A stretch of DNA of 32,700 bases from Thermoguttaceae bacterium (GCA_017550965.1 JAFZNK010000024.1:1-32700), one strand, 5' to 3'; positions 1 to 8,118 are shown, numbered from the stretch's first letter. Numbers and translations are program-made. Notes: a model not told the origin generated them from the letters alone.

Positions 1-1242
1 TACATTAAAGCGCGCGACGTCGATATTGTCCGCGGCGTCGAAACGGAACTTCCGCTCGCCGCGCCGTATATTTCCGACGCCGATTTCGCCGACTTTATCA
101 AGGGCTTCGACAATTTCTCCGACGACGATAAAGCGCGCGCGCTGGGCGCTATCCGCGTTCGTATGGACAAACAATACCTCCCGATCGCCGTCGCCTCCGT
201 CGCGTCTGAAAACGAACAAGTCAAGCGCGCCGCGCTCCTGGCGATCGAAAAACTCGGTTCCGCCAAGGAATTCGGCGTCCTTTACGACACGATGAAAGAT
301 TTCGATCGCGGTTTCTGCGTTCGCATTATGAAAAACATCGTCGGCGACGATTTTGACGCCGCCGTCGTCAAAGCGCTCAACGCGGAAAAGGACGGCGGAA
401 TGGTCGCCGCTCTTGCCGACGTCGTCGGCGGACGCTATCTCAAGTCGGAAGTCGGAAACCTTCTCGCTATCGCGAAAAAAGACGATTGTCCCGCGCGCCT
501 GCCCATCCTGGCCGCCGCGGAACAACTTGCGACTAAAGACAATATCGGCGACTTCGTCGACGCGTATCTCGGAATCGCCGATCGCGGCGACCGCGACCGC
601 GCCGAACAGATTATCTCGCGTCTGTGCGAAGGAGACGCGACCCCCGTCGTCGCCAAGATGAACAATCAAAACGGTCCGCAAATCTTCATGTTGCTTGGTC
701 GTATCGGCGGCGACGCCGCGCTCAACACCATTGAGTCGGCGATGAAAACGAACGATCCGAACATGGTCGCTTTGAGCGTTCGCGCCATGAGCAACTGGCC
801 CAACGCCGTCGTTTGGGAAAAGCTCCTTGCCGCCGCGCAAAACAAAGCGTATCCGGAACAGGTCCGCATTCAGGCGCTTCGCGCGTTCATTCGCGTCGTC
901 TCCCTTCCGGACGATCAGGACGGAATCGACATGTCCGGCAAGGATAAATTCGGCAACTTGAAGAAAGCGTTTGAACTCGCGACGCGCGACGACGAACGCC
1001 GCTACGCGCTCGAACGCCTCGGCGCCGTCCGCGAACCCGAATCGGTCGAATTCCTGCTCCAATTCGTCGATGAAAAGGAACTCTCGAACAGAGCGCTCAA
1101 CTCGATTCTTGATCTTGCTCACCAGGACTACCTGCGCAAGCAGAACAGAGACCTCTTCATTAAAGCGCTTGACGTCGTTCTCGAAAAAGGCGATCAGGGT
1201 CAAAAAGACCGCGCTCAAAACTACAAGAGCAACATTCGTTGA
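1..1242 (+). CDS. HEAT-repeat protein, 3' part (5' end outside window)
   Basis: The reading frame is open from base 1 to the TGA at 1240-1242, giving 413 residues of a longer protein; the ATG at 163 is internal, because about 54 upstream codons in the same frame have the same composition and continue the helical pattern. The visible part is a run of alternating helices of about 30-40 residues with Ala/Leu-rich cores and phrases such as AALLAIEKLG, VALSVRAMSNW and RIQALRAF, typical of HEAT/armadillo-like scaffolds. Such repeats form an alpha-solenoid used for protein-protein binding; no catalytic motif is visible and the partner is unknown. The end is charged (QGQKDRAQNYKSNIR) with no membrane anchor. 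A terminator follows directly, so this gene is not co-transcribed with the hydrogenase cluster downstream. The HEAT call is from the pattern of the residues and is fairly safe; the cellular role is not known. Confidence 0.8.
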   Translation, partial: YIKARDVDIVRGVETELPLAAPYISDADFADFIKGFDNFSDDDKARALGAIRVRMDKQYLPIAVASVASENEQVKRAALLAIEKLGSAKEFGVLYDTMKDFDRGFCVRIMKNIVGDDFDAAVVKALNAEKDGGMVAALADVVGGRYLKSEVGNLLAIAKKDDCPARLPILAAAEQLATKDNIGDFVDAYLGIADRGDRDRAEQIISRLCEGDATPVVAKMNNQNGPQIFMLLGRIGGDAALNTIESAMKTNDPNMVALSVRAMSNWPNAVVWEKLLAAAQNKAYPEQVRIQALRAFIRVVSLPDDQDGIDMSGKDKFGNLKKAFELATRDDERRYALERLGAVREPESVEFLLQFVDEKELSNRALNSILDLAHQDYLRKQNRDLFIKALDVVLEKGDQGQKDRAQNYKSNIR

Positions 1243-1276
1243 CCGCGTAGTTCCCCCGTAAGTTAACACAAGCGTT

Positions 1277-1322
1277 TAAAACGGTTTGTTCGCGTCGCAA
1301 GGCGCGTTCAAGCCGTTTTTTT
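1277..1322 (+). terminator. Rho-independent terminator after the HEAT-repeat gene
   Basis: An AAACGGTTTGTTCGCG arm pairs with CGCGTTCAAGCCGTTT across an 8-nt loop, with one G-U pair and a small internal mismatch, and ends in a run of seven T. It starts 35 nt after the stop codon. The A-run on the 5' side is too short for certain bidirectional function. Confidence 0.75.
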
Positions 1323-1348
1323 AATTCCCGCGCCGCGTCTCGCGCTTC

Positions 1349-1376
1349 TTGACAAATCGAGGCGTCCAAGTAGAAT
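1349..1376 (+). promoter_or_regulatory. Sigma70-type promoter of the hydrogenase cluster
   Basis: A perfect -35 TTGACA (1349-1354) is followed after 16 bp by TAGAAT (1371-1376), five of six matches to the -10 consensus. It lies between the terminator at 1322 and the first gene of the cluster (ATG 1433), leaving a leader of about 50 nt. This is the only good promoter seen upstream of the five hydrogenase-related genes, so one transcript may cover 1433-6570; gaps of 55 and 77 nt further down could hold others that I could not recognise. Confidence 0.65.
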
Positions 1377-1432
1377 GCGGCTATTGAGCTTAACTCCCAA
1401 ACTCCGCCGCCGCAACGAGGATTGACGAAACA

Positions 1433-1693
1433 ATGTCAGAAGACGCCAAACCGACTCATAAAATTTCCCTGTGCTTAGGAAGTTCATGTTTCGTTCGCGG
1501 CAACGAACAAAATCTGGAAACCGTCGAAAACTTCTTAAAAGAACGCAATCTGGAAGCGCAAATCGAGCTTCGCGGCGCGCGATGTAGCGAAAACTGCGCC
1601 AAAGGACCGCGCGTCGAAATCGACGGGGAAGTCTATCTTGACGCGACGCCCGATAAAATGCTCGATATCCTGAAATCGCGTTTTGGCCAATAA
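1433..1693 (+). CDS. Small thioredoxin-like 2Fe-2S ferredoxin (NuoE/HndA-type)
   Basis: An 86-residue protein carrying the four-cysteine signature of thioredoxin-like 2Fe-2S ferredoxins: CLGSSC (C-x4-C) near residue 15 and CSENC (C-x3-C) about 36 residues later, followed by the Gly-Pro turn (KGPRVEIDGEVY). In NuoE, HndA and HydC proteins this domain passes electrons between NAD(P)H modules and hydrogenases; here it stands alone without the N-terminal helical part of NuoE. It is the first gene after the promoter at 1349 and ends 10 nt before the preferred start of the sensory hydrogenase, so it is very likely an electron carrier or redox partner for that protein. The GAGGA upstream of the ATG is rather far (about 11 nt). 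The fold assignment is strong; the redox partner is inferred from position. Confidence 0.85.
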   Translation: MSEDAKPTHKISLCLGSSCFVRGNEQNLETVENFLKERNLEAQIELRGARCSENCAKGPRVEIDGEVYLDATPDKMLDILKSRFGQ

Positions 1694-1703
1694 GTCCGCT
1701 CCC

Positions 1704-3440
1704 ATGACGAAACTCTACCCCATTTTCACGACGCGCGCCGAATGCAGAGACTGCTACAAATGCGTCAGACGATGTCCCGTTAAGGCGATTCGAATTGAAA
1801 ACGGCGTCGCGTCCGTCTTGCCCGATCGTTGCGTCGCCTGCGGTCAGTGCGTCCGCGTCTGTCCCACGCACGCCAAACGCGTTCGCGACGACTCGCTGCG
1901 ATTTGTTGAACTATGTTCCGACGCGGAACCGCTTTACGTCTCGCTCGCTCCCAGTTGGCGCGGCGTCCTAACCGAATGGTCGACAAGCGCGCTCGTCGCC
2001 GCGTTAAAAAGTCTCGGCGTCGCCGAAGTCAGCGAGACCGCGCTTGGAGCGCAGGAAGTCTCCGCAGCCGTCGCCGAAGATCTCGCCGACGCGAAAGACG
2101 GCGTCTTTATTTCCAGCGCGTGCCCCGTAGTCGTCGACTATATTTGCAAATATCACCCCAACGAGGCGCAACGCGTTACGAAAATCGCCTCCCCCGCGCT
2201 CACGCACTGCGCGCTGCTGCGCAAACTCTTTGGCGAAAACATAAAGATCGCGTTTATCGGGCCTTGCGCCGCCAAAAAGAACGAAGCGGACCGTCGTCCC
2301 GACCTGCTCGACGTCGCGCTTACCTTCGACGAACTCCAGCGACTTTTTGAGGAAAAAGGCGTTTCGCCAAACAACTTCAGCGACGCCAAAGAAACGTTCG
2401 TTCCGGAAAACGCGATGGAAGGCGCGCTCTATCCCGTCGAAGGAGGCATGTTGGAAACAATTCGGCGTTGCGGCGTCGACGACCGCCCGCTGCTGCAGTC
2501 GACGAGCGGTCTGCAAATCTTAGGCCAGTCGCTGGAACACTTGCGTTCGCTCGGCGCGGACCGACCGGTCTTCATCGAAGCGCTCGCGTGTCCGGGCGGC
2601 TGCGTCAACGGGCCGTGCGCGACGAGAAAATCCTGGCTTACCGCGTCGACGGGAGTGCTGAAACACGCCGAACTCAGACCGACGGAAAAACGCGTCCCGA
2701 CGACTCGCGTCCCCGTCGATTTCTACGCCGAACCGATCGACTCCGACGACGTCGACGCCAAGGCGATTCAGGAGGCGCTTCTAAGAGTCGGCAAGACTTC
2801 CCCTTCCGACGAGCTCAACTGCGGAGGTTGCGGCTACGACTCCTGCCGCGAATTTGCTAAAGCGCTCGCCAGAGGCGACGCCGAAACGTCCCAATGCGTC
2901 TCGTACATGCGTTACGTCGCGACGCAAAAAGCGAACAATCTCTTGCGTTACATGCCCGCGGGCGTGGTCATCGTCAACGAAAAGCTTGAAATCGTCGAAT
3001 CGAACGAAGCGTTTGCGCGAATCTTCGGCTCCGAGATTTTGGAACTCTATCGCCTGACCTCCGGGCTCGCCGGCGCGGACGTTCGAACGATCCTACCGTG
3101 CGCGTCTTTATTCGAAGCGGCTCTCCAGCACGGTCGCGAAATCAATCGCGACAGTCTTCGCGTCGACGATCTGCTCCTTGACCTGACGTTCTTCACGATC
3201 GAGCGCGGTAAATCGGTCGGCGCGATCGTTCGCGACGTTACCGCGACCGAACTCGACCGCGAACAAATCGCGCGCCGCGCCGACGAAGTCATTTCGCGCA
3301 ACGTCGCCGTCGTTCAGGAAATCGCGAGCAAACTTGGCGAACACCTTGCCGACACGCAAATTCTGCTCGAGTCGATCGCGCAATGCTATCGTCCGAAAAC
3401 GACTCCTGTCGCCTCGAACGGCGAGGAGGAAAAAAGTTGA
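1704..3440 (+). CDS. Sensory-type [FeFe] hydrogenase with PAS domain (group C-like)
   Basis: 578 residues from the ATG at 1704; an upstream in-frame TTG at 1683 would add 7 residues but overlap the previous gene. Order of domains: two 4Fe-4S clusters (CRDCYKCVRRCP, CVACGQCVRVCP); the H-cluster domain with ligands C140 (SSACP), C188 (GPCAAKK), C296 and C300 (ACPGGC); a 4Fe-4S domain of the CxxCGYxxC type (C373, C376, C381, C398); then a PAS domain from about residue 412 (LLRYMPAGVVIVNE) and a short C-terminal helix. Catalytic enzymes have TSCCP at the first motif; here the proton-relay Cys is Ala139, as reported for sensory HydS proteins, which have low activity. With a PAS domain and a phosphatase gene overlapping its end, it fits the group C, phosphatase-linked class: a putative H2/redox sensor rather than a bulk enzyme. 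HydEFG maturation would be required and is not encoded here. Ligand and output remain inference. Confidence 0.88.
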   Translation: MTKLYPIFTTRAECRDCYKCVRRCPVKAIRIENGVASVLPDRCVACGQCVRVCPTHAKRVRDDSLRFVELCSDAEPLYVSLAPSWRGVLTEWSTSALVAALKSLGVAEVSETALGAQEVSAAVAEDLADAKDGVFISSACPVVVDYICKYHPNEAQRVTKIASPALTHCALLRKLFGENIKIAFIGPCAAKKNEADRRPDLLDVALTFDELQRLFEEKGVSPNNFSDAKETFVPENAMEGALYPVEGGMLETIRRCGVDDRPLLQSTSGLQILGQSLEHLRSLGADRPVFIEALACPGGCVNGPCATRKSWLTASTGVLKHAELRPTEKRVPTTRVPVDFYAEPIDSDDVDAKAIQEALLRVGKTSPSDELNCGGCGYDSCREFAKALARGDAETSQCVSYMRYVATQKANNLLRYMPAGVVIVNEKLEIVESNEAFARIFGSEILELYRLTSGLAGADVRTILPCASLFEAALQHGREINRDSLRVDDLLLDLTFFTIERGKSVGAIVRDVTATELDREQIARRADEVISRNVAVVQEIASKLGEHLADTQILLESIAQCYRPKTTPVASNGEEEKS

Positions 3441-4621
3441 AGTCCAGTTCGTTTTTCATCGACGTCGACTCGTTTTGTCGCTGTAAAAAAGGACAGCCCG
3501 CGTGCGGAGACTTCTTTTTGTCCAAACGCTTTCCTAACGAAGGGCGCCTCGTCGCAACGCTTTCGGACGGCCTGGGGAGCGGCGTTAAAGCGAATATTCT
3601 CGCGATCATGACCGCGACGATGGCCACGCGCTTCATCTCGGCGGAACGCGACGTCGTTCATTCGGCGGAAACGATCATGGACGCCCTGCCCGTGTGCGCC
3701 GTCCGAAAGATAAGCTACTCGACTTTTTCGATTGTCGACTGTTACGACTCCGGTTCCGCGACCGTCGTCGAAGAAGGCAATCCGGAATTTCTGTTCCTGA
3801 GAGACGGTAAAGAAGTCGAACTTGAAAAAGAGTTCCTCGTCTCCTCGAAATACCCCGATCGAAAAATGAAGGTCGCAAAATTCCAACTGCAAGTGGGCGA
3901 TCGTATCGTCTTATGTTCAGACGGCGTAACGCAGGCGGGGCTTGGAAGCGAACTTTGGAAACTCGGCTGGCGACGCAAAGGGCTCCTGCAATACGTGTTG
4001 AACGAAATCCACGCGGACCCGAACGTTTCCAGTCGCGCGCTGTCGAGAAAAATCGTCGACGAAGCCACGCGAAAAGAGCCGGGCGTCGTCGCCAACGACG
4101 ATATCTCCGCCGCCGTTTTCTACTTCCGAAAGCCGAGAAAATTGCTTTTCTGGACCGGCCCGCCCTTCTCCTCGGATCGCGACCGGGAAATCGCCGAACG
4201 CTTCGCGAACTTTCCCGGCAAAAAAGCGATTTCCGGAGGAACGACCGCAAATATTGCCGCAAGAGAACTTCGACGCGAAATCACAATGAAGCCGCGCGAA
4301 AAATTCGCGCGCTCGAGCGTGCCGCTCGCCTCCCGGATGGAGGGAGTCGACCTGATTACCGAAGGCGTCCTGACGCTCGCGAAAACGATCGAATACCTGT
4401 CGGACGACGCGCGGCCGTCGACCTCCGACGCGGCGTCCGAACTTGCCGACATGTTCCTCGACGCCGACGAAATTGAAGCGATGGTCGGAACGAAAATCAA
4501 CGAAGCGCACTTCGATCCGTCGTTGCCGACGCGGCTCGATTTCAGGCGCAACCTGATTGACAAACTTGCCAAAACGTTAAGAGAAAAATATTTAAAGAGC
4601 GTAAACGTCGTCTATATCTGA
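3437..4621 (+). CDS. SpoIIE/PP2C-type serine phosphatase linked to sensory hydrogenase
   Basis: 394 residues if translation begins at the TTG at 3437, which overlaps the stop of the hydrogenase gene (TTGA) and has GAGGAGG 7 nt upstream; an ATG at 3383 is possible but lies inside the previous gene with no ribosome site. The N-terminal half has the PPM/SpoIIE pattern: ACGD, then LSDGLGSG (metal-binding Asp), a GNPEFLFLRDG strand pair, GDRIVLCSDGV and, near residue 220, NDDISAAVFYF. The roughly 160-residue C-terminal part (from about SGGTTANIAARELRR) is a second domain I cannot name; it recurs, from memory, in SpoIIE proteins beside [FeFe] hydrogenases. The reaction is expected to be metal-dependent dephosphorylation of Ser/Thr on a regulator. 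The overlap implies translational coupling and a near 1:1 ratio with the sensor. No anti-sigma factor or antagonist gene is beside it, so the target is unknown. Confidence 0.85.
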   Translation: MKSSSFFIDVDSFCRCKKGQPACGDFFLSKRFPNEGRLVATLSDGLGSGVKANILAIMTATMATRFISAERDVVHSAETIMDALPVCAVRKISYSTFSIVDCYDSGSATVVEEGNPEFLFLRDGKEVELEKEFLVSSKYPDRKMKVAKFQLQVGDRIVLCSDGVTQAGLGSELWKLGWRRKGLLQYVLNEIHADPNVSSRALSRKIVDEATRKEPGVVANDDISAAVFYFRKPRKLLFWTGPPFSSDRDREIAERFANFPGKKAISGGTTANIAARELRREITMKPREKFARSSVPLASRMEGVDLITEGVLTLAKTIEYLSDDARPSTSDAASELADMFLDADEIEAMVGTKINEAHFDPSLPTRLDFRRNLIDKLAKTLREKYLKSVNVVYI

Positions 4622-4675
4622 CGCGTCGAATCGCGATAATCGTAACTGTCCTACGCGTAACAAGGAATCGATACG

Positions 4676-4975
4676 ATGGCCGAACCCCAAAAAATCAAAA
4701 TCCGCGTCTGCCAGGGCACGGCGTGTTTCGTCATGGGCGCGTCCGAACTCATGGAAGCTTTTGAAAATATGCCCAAAGAGTGGAACGACGTCCTCGACGT
4801 CGCCGCCGTCCCCTGCCTGAACTTCTGCAACGCTCGTTCGGAAATTGGCTCGATGCCTTATGTTACCGTCAACGACGTTCCCTACGCGGGCATGACGAGC
4901 GTCAAACTCCGCGCGATGATAAAACAACTCGTCGACGAAGCGAAAAATCCTGTCGTCGTCAGGAAGGCCGACTGA
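4676..4975 (+). CDS. Second thioredoxin-like 2Fe-2S ferredoxin
   Basis: 99 residues with the same signature as the protein at 1433: CQGTAC (C-x4-C) near residue 12 and CLNFC (C-x3-C) about 34 residues on, then a Val/Pro-rich strand region and a C-terminal helix. The ATG at 4676 has AAGGA 8-9 nt upstream. It sits 54 nt after the phosphatase and 77 nt before the group-B-like hydrogenase, so it probably hands electrons to or from that enzyme. The two ferredoxins are clearly different in sequence outside the cysteines, so each may serve a different hydrogenase. No flavin/NADH subunit (NuoF/HydB type) is in the window, so the electron donor of this module cannot be read from the context. Confidence 0.83.
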   Translation: MAEPQKIKIRVCQGTACFVMGASELMEAFENMPKEWNDVLDVAAVPCLNFCNARSEIGSMPYVTVNDVPYAGMTSVKLRAMIKQLVDEAKNPVVVRKAD

Positions 4976-5039
4976 ATACGGAACGGGTTAAACTCCGTTG
5001 TTTCAGACTTTCAAAAAGACCAATCGTTTGAATTGCGAG

Positions 5040-5055
5040 AAGGAGCAGTCCATTG
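5040..5055 (+). promoter_or_regulatory. Ribosome binding site deciding a TTG start
   Basis: AAGGAG at 5040-5045 stands 7 nt before TTG at 5053-5055. The next in-frame ATG is more than 50 codons downstream, inside a conserved region, so the TTG is the start of the group-B-like hydrogenase. Confidence 0.75.
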
Positions 5056-6570
5056 AACGCGAACGCTGAAACTAACAAACCGACGACCCAAACGATCAGA
5101 CGCGACAACGCTTCGTTCCTGCGCCGCGAAGTCGCGATCCGACTCGTTCGCGCCTATTTGCAAGGAACGTTGATCGAATCCGCCGACCGTATTCCGTTCG
5201 ATATGCGTCCGAAAAACTCGGACGCCCCCTTTCGATGCTGTATCTATAAAGAACGCGCGATTATACGATTGCGATGCCTGAGCGCGCTGGGATTCTCCGT
5301 CGAGGAAGACGACGAATTCGAACCGATCTCCGAATACGCCAAAAAAGCGCTCGAACGCGAACGGCCGGAAGGCCCCGTCCTGACGGTCGTCGACGTCGCG
5401 TGCAAAGGATGCGTCAAGTCGCGGTACATGGTCACCGAATATTGCCAGGGCTGCCTGGCGCGTCCGTGCCTGGTCAACTGCGCGTTTGGCGCCGTCTCGA
5501 TCGTCGGAGGAAAGTCGCATATCGACCCCGTGATGTGCAAAAACTGCGGAAGATGCATGGAGTCGTGTCCGTACAAAGCGATCGTCAAATTGCACGTCCC
5601 GTGCGAAGAGGCGTGCCCGGTCGGCGCGATTCACAAGACGGCTGAAGGTCGCGCGGAAATCGACTTTGAAAAATGCACCGCATGCGGACGCTGCATGCGC
5701 GCGTGTCCGTTCGGCGCCATTATGGAGCGCAGCCAGATTATCGACGTCGCCAGAAGGCTCGTCGAAAAAGAAAAGCCGCTCGTCGCGCTCATCGCGCCGG
5801 CGATTGTCGGGCAATTCCCCCACCCAATTGAAAAAATCTGCGGCGCGCTCGTTCAACTTGGATTCTCGCACGTGCAAAGCGTCGCGGCGGGCGCCGATTC
5901 GACTTCCGTCGCCGAAGCGGAAGAGTTTGTCGAGCGCATGAAGCGCGGCGAGCGTTTCATGACGACGTCGTGCTGTCCCGCGTACGTCGCGACGGCGAAA
6001 AAACACGTTCCGGAGCTCCTTCCGTTTGTCTCAAAGACTCCGACGCCAATGAGTTACGCCGCTAAAGAAGCAAAGCGACTCTATCCCGACGCGACGACCG
6101 TCTTTATCGGCCCGTGCGTCGCCAAACGCGCCGAAGGGCTCGACGATCCAAACGTCGATTACGTCTTGACTTTTGAAGAGTTGGGATCGCTGTTTGTCGC
6201 CGCCGGCGTCGAAGTGGCGGACGCGGAAGACCACGTCTTCGAAGCCCCCGCAAGCGCGCTGGGACGAGGTTTCCCCGTCACCGGAGGCGTCGCGGAAGCG
6301 GTCAAAACGGTCGTCGAACTCAACAAAGAGACGTATCCAAGTCTTGCGGACGTCGAAGTCAAGCCGATATGCGTCGACGGTCTGTCCCCGACCGGCGTGA
6401 GAATGTTGAAAATCTACGCGACCAAAGAATGCCCCGGCAATTTAGTCGAAGTCATGACCTGCGAAGGGGGCTGCGTCGCCGGCGCCGGCGCGCTCGGCAA
6501 TCCCAAAACCGCGACGCGAGAAATTAAAAAACTCGTCGCTCAAAGCCCAAAGATCACGGAAATGGAATAA
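5053..6570 (+). CDS. Monomeric [FeFe] hydrogenase, group B-like
   Basis: 505 residues from a TTG start. After about 110 residues of helical N-terminus come many cluster-binding cysteines: CKGC, CQGC, CLVNC, then CKNCGRCMESCP, CEEACP and CTACGRCMRACP, consistent with several 4Fe-4S clusters. The H-cluster domain has the full catalytic set: TTSCCP (C307 relay, C308 ligand), GPCVAKR (C355) and MTCEGGC (C470, C474). The long insert-free length and N-terminal layout match the monomeric group B family of anaerobes, in which hydrogen evolution from reduced ferredoxin is usually assumed. Unlike the neighbour at 1704 it keeps the relay Cys and has no PAS domain, so it is the likely working enzyme of the pair. 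It acts in the cytoplasm; there is no signal or Tat motif. The direction of catalysis cannot be told from sequence. Confidence 0.9.
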   Translation: MNANAETNKPTTQTIRRDNASFLRREVAIRLVRAYLQGTLIESADRIPFDMRPKNSDAPFRCCIYKERAIIRLRCLSALGFSVEEDDEFEPISEYAKKALERERPEGPVLTVVDVACKGCVKSRYMVTEYCQGCLARPCLVNCAFGAVSIVGGKSHIDPVMCKNCGRCMESCPYKAIVKLHVPCEEACPVGAIHKTAEGRAEIDFEKCTACGRCMRACPFGAIMERSQIIDVARRLVEKEKPLVALIAPAIVGQFPHPIEKICGALVQLGFSHVQSVAAGADSTSVAEAEEFVERMKRGERFMTTSCCPAYVATAKKHVPELLPFVSKTPTPMSYAAKEAKRLYPDATTVFIGPCVAKRAEGLDDPNVDYVLTFEELGSLFVAAGVEVADAEDHVFEAPASALGRGFPVTGGVAEAVKTVVELNKETYPSLADVEVKPICVDGLSPTGVRMLKIYATKECPGNLVEVMTCEGGCVAGAGALGNPKTATREIKKLVAQSPKITEME

Positions 6571-6639
6571 TATCCGCAAGCTGAAGCGCGGAGAACCGAT
6601 AAAACCGTTGATTATCGATAAAACGCGCAGTTTCACGCA

Positions 6640-6679
6640 AAAAAACGTCGACGAAGCGACGTCGTCCGCGAGACGTCGC
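6640..6679 (-). terminator. Hairpin terminator between hydrogenase and aroA
   Basis: GCGACGTC at 6656-6663 pairs perfectly with GACGTCGC at 6672-6679. Read on the minus strand it begins directly after the aroA stop and, about 10 nt after the stem, reaches a T run (complement of the A run near 6639-6645). It lies between two convergent genes and may also slow + strand transcripts. The gap between stem and T run makes it imperfect. Confidence 0.45.
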
Positions 6680-7996
6680 TCAAACGGGCTCGGTCGCTTT
6701 CTCTAAATCCTCAAAGAAATTCGGATACGTCTTCGCGACGCATTCGGGATTCTCAATAACCACGTCGGGAATGCGCAAGCCGGCGAGCGCGAAACTCATC
6801 GCCATGCGATGGTCGTCGTACGTCGCGATCGACGCGCCGTGGAGCGGACGCGCGGTCGGATCGACCGTCAGCCCGTCGGGACGCTCCTCGACGTCGGCGC
6901 CTAATTTGCGTAATTCGGCGGTCAGCGCGGCGAGTCGGTCCGTTTCTTTCACGCGCATATTCGCGACGTTCCGAATCGTCGTCGGCGAATCGGCGAACAG
7001 CGCGACGACGCCAAGCGTCTGCGCGACGTCCGGAATATCGTTCATATCGACGTCGATTCCTCGAAGCGGCTTGTTCGCGTCGCGCGCGACCGTAATACGA
7101 TCCTCTCCCCAAACGACGTCGCAACCCATTTTCTCAAGACAGTCGACAAATCGGACGTCGCCCTGCAACGCGTTGCGCGACAAGTTCTTAATTGTTATTT
7201 CGCCCCCGAGAATCGCCGGAAGCGCGAAGAAATAGCTCGCGGCGCTCGCGTCCGGCTCGATCGCGTATTCGCGCCCTTCGTATCGCCCGACGTGGAAATT
7301 ATAGAATCGCCGAAACGCTTCGTCCGCCTCGACTTGAACCCCAAACGAGCGCATAACGTCAAGCGTCATTTCGACATAAGGTCGCGACGCCAACGCGCCG
7401 TCGATCTCGACGCTCAGCTCGCGTTGCGCCAGCGGCGCGGCCATAAGCAAACCGCTGAGAAATTGACTCGAAACGTTCGCGGCGATTTGGACCGTTCGCG
7501 GCGACGCGTCCTCGTCGCGCTTGCCGCGTATTTCCAACGGAGGACACGCGTTGTTCAACACGCTCGAAACGTCGCGTCCAAGCGCGGTTAACGCGTCGAG
7601 CAAATCTCCGATCGGTCGTTCGCGCATACGCGGCTTCCCGTCGAGCAGATAGACGCCCTCGTCGGCAAACGCAAGCGCGGCGGCGAGAAATCGAGTCGTC
7701 GTTCCGCTGTTCCCGACGTAAATCTTCGCGTTTTTGTTCGGAAAGACGCCCCCCGCGCCCGCGACGCGCGCGACGCGTTCAACGGCGTCGAATTGAACGT
7801 CGAGTCCCAACGTTCGCAACGCGTCGAGCATAACGCGCGTGTCTTCGGCGTCGAGCGCGCCTGTGAGAACCGATTCGCCCCGCGCCAGCGCCGCGATAAG
7901 AAGCGCGCGATTCGTTATGCTTTTCGAGCCGGGCGGAGTCGCCTCCCGCGCCGTTAAACGAGACGGACGAACGCGATACGAAGAGGTTGGCGTCAT
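6680..7996 (-). CDS. aroA: 3-phosphoshikimate 1-carboxyvinyltransferase (EPSP synthase)
   Basis: 438 residues from the ATG at 7996, preceded by GCAGGAG 9-10 nt upstream; longer forms would run into the promoter at 8037-8064. It catalyses phosphoenolpyruvate + shikimate-3-phosphate to EPSP, step six of the shikimate pathway to aromatic amino acids, in the cytoplasm. Family motifs are intact: PGSKSITNRALL near the N-terminus (substrate-binding Lys-Ser), GNSGTTTRFL (the LPGSxT/GNAGTxxR loop), RPIGDLLDALTALG, MRVKETDRLAAL and DDHRMAMSFALAGLR near the C-terminus. Length is normal for bacterial AroA. No other aro gene is adjacent; the gene seems to be a single transcription unit with its own promoter and a hairpin after the stop. 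Whether it is of the glyphosate-sensitive class I cannot be settled by eye. Confidence 0.95.
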   Translation of the reverse strand: MTPTSSYRVRPSRLTAREATPPGSKSITNRALLIAALARGESVLTGALDAEDTRVMLDALRTLGLDVQFDAVERVARVAGAGGVFPNKNAKIYVGNSGTTTRFLAAALAFADEGVYLLDGKPRMRERPIGDLLDALTALGRDVSSVLNNACPPLEIRGKRDEDASPRTVQIAANVSSQFLSGLLMAAPLAQRELSVEIDGALASRPYVEMTLDVMRSFGVQVEADEAFRRFYNFHVGRYEGREYAIEPDASAASYFFALPAILGGEITIKNLSRNALQGDVRFVDCLEKMGCDVVWGEDRITVARDANKPLRGIDVDMNDIPDVAQTLGVVALFADSPTTIRNVANMRVKETDRLAALTAELRKLGADVEERPDGLTVDPTARPLHGASIATYDDHRMAMSFALAGLRIPDVVIENPECVAKTYPNFFEDLEKATEPV

Positions 7997-8036
7997 TGGA
8001 CAAAGCTCCTGCGAAACAAGAAGGCGTTTCTTTTCA

Positions 8037-8064
8037 ATTATAAGAAATTCGCGGGAAACGTCAA
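8037..8064 (-). promoter_or_regulatory. Sigma70-type promoter of aroA
   Basis: On the minus strand TTGACG (8064-8059) is followed after 16 bp by a perfect TATAAT (8042-8037). The predicted start of transcription is about 30-35 nt before the aroA ATG at 7996, leaving room for the GCAGGAG ribosome site. It shows that aroA need not depend on the lipoprotein operon upstream. Confidence 0.7.
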
Positions 8065-8118
8065 CGTTACAACGTCGCCAAGTCCAGTCTACTCGCGGCT
8101 CCCGTGCGCGCCGACGCG

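Noticed and set aside
3383..3436. ATG at 3383 as start of the phosphatase
   Set aside because: It would overlap the sensor gene by 58 bp and has no ribosome site, whereas TTG at 3437 has GAGGAGG 7 nt upstream.
5011..6006. 331-codon open frame on the minus strand opposite the group-B-like hydrogenase
   Set aside because: Arg/Asp/Phe-rich composition is the mirror of the hydrogenase codons; no ribosome site and no domain.
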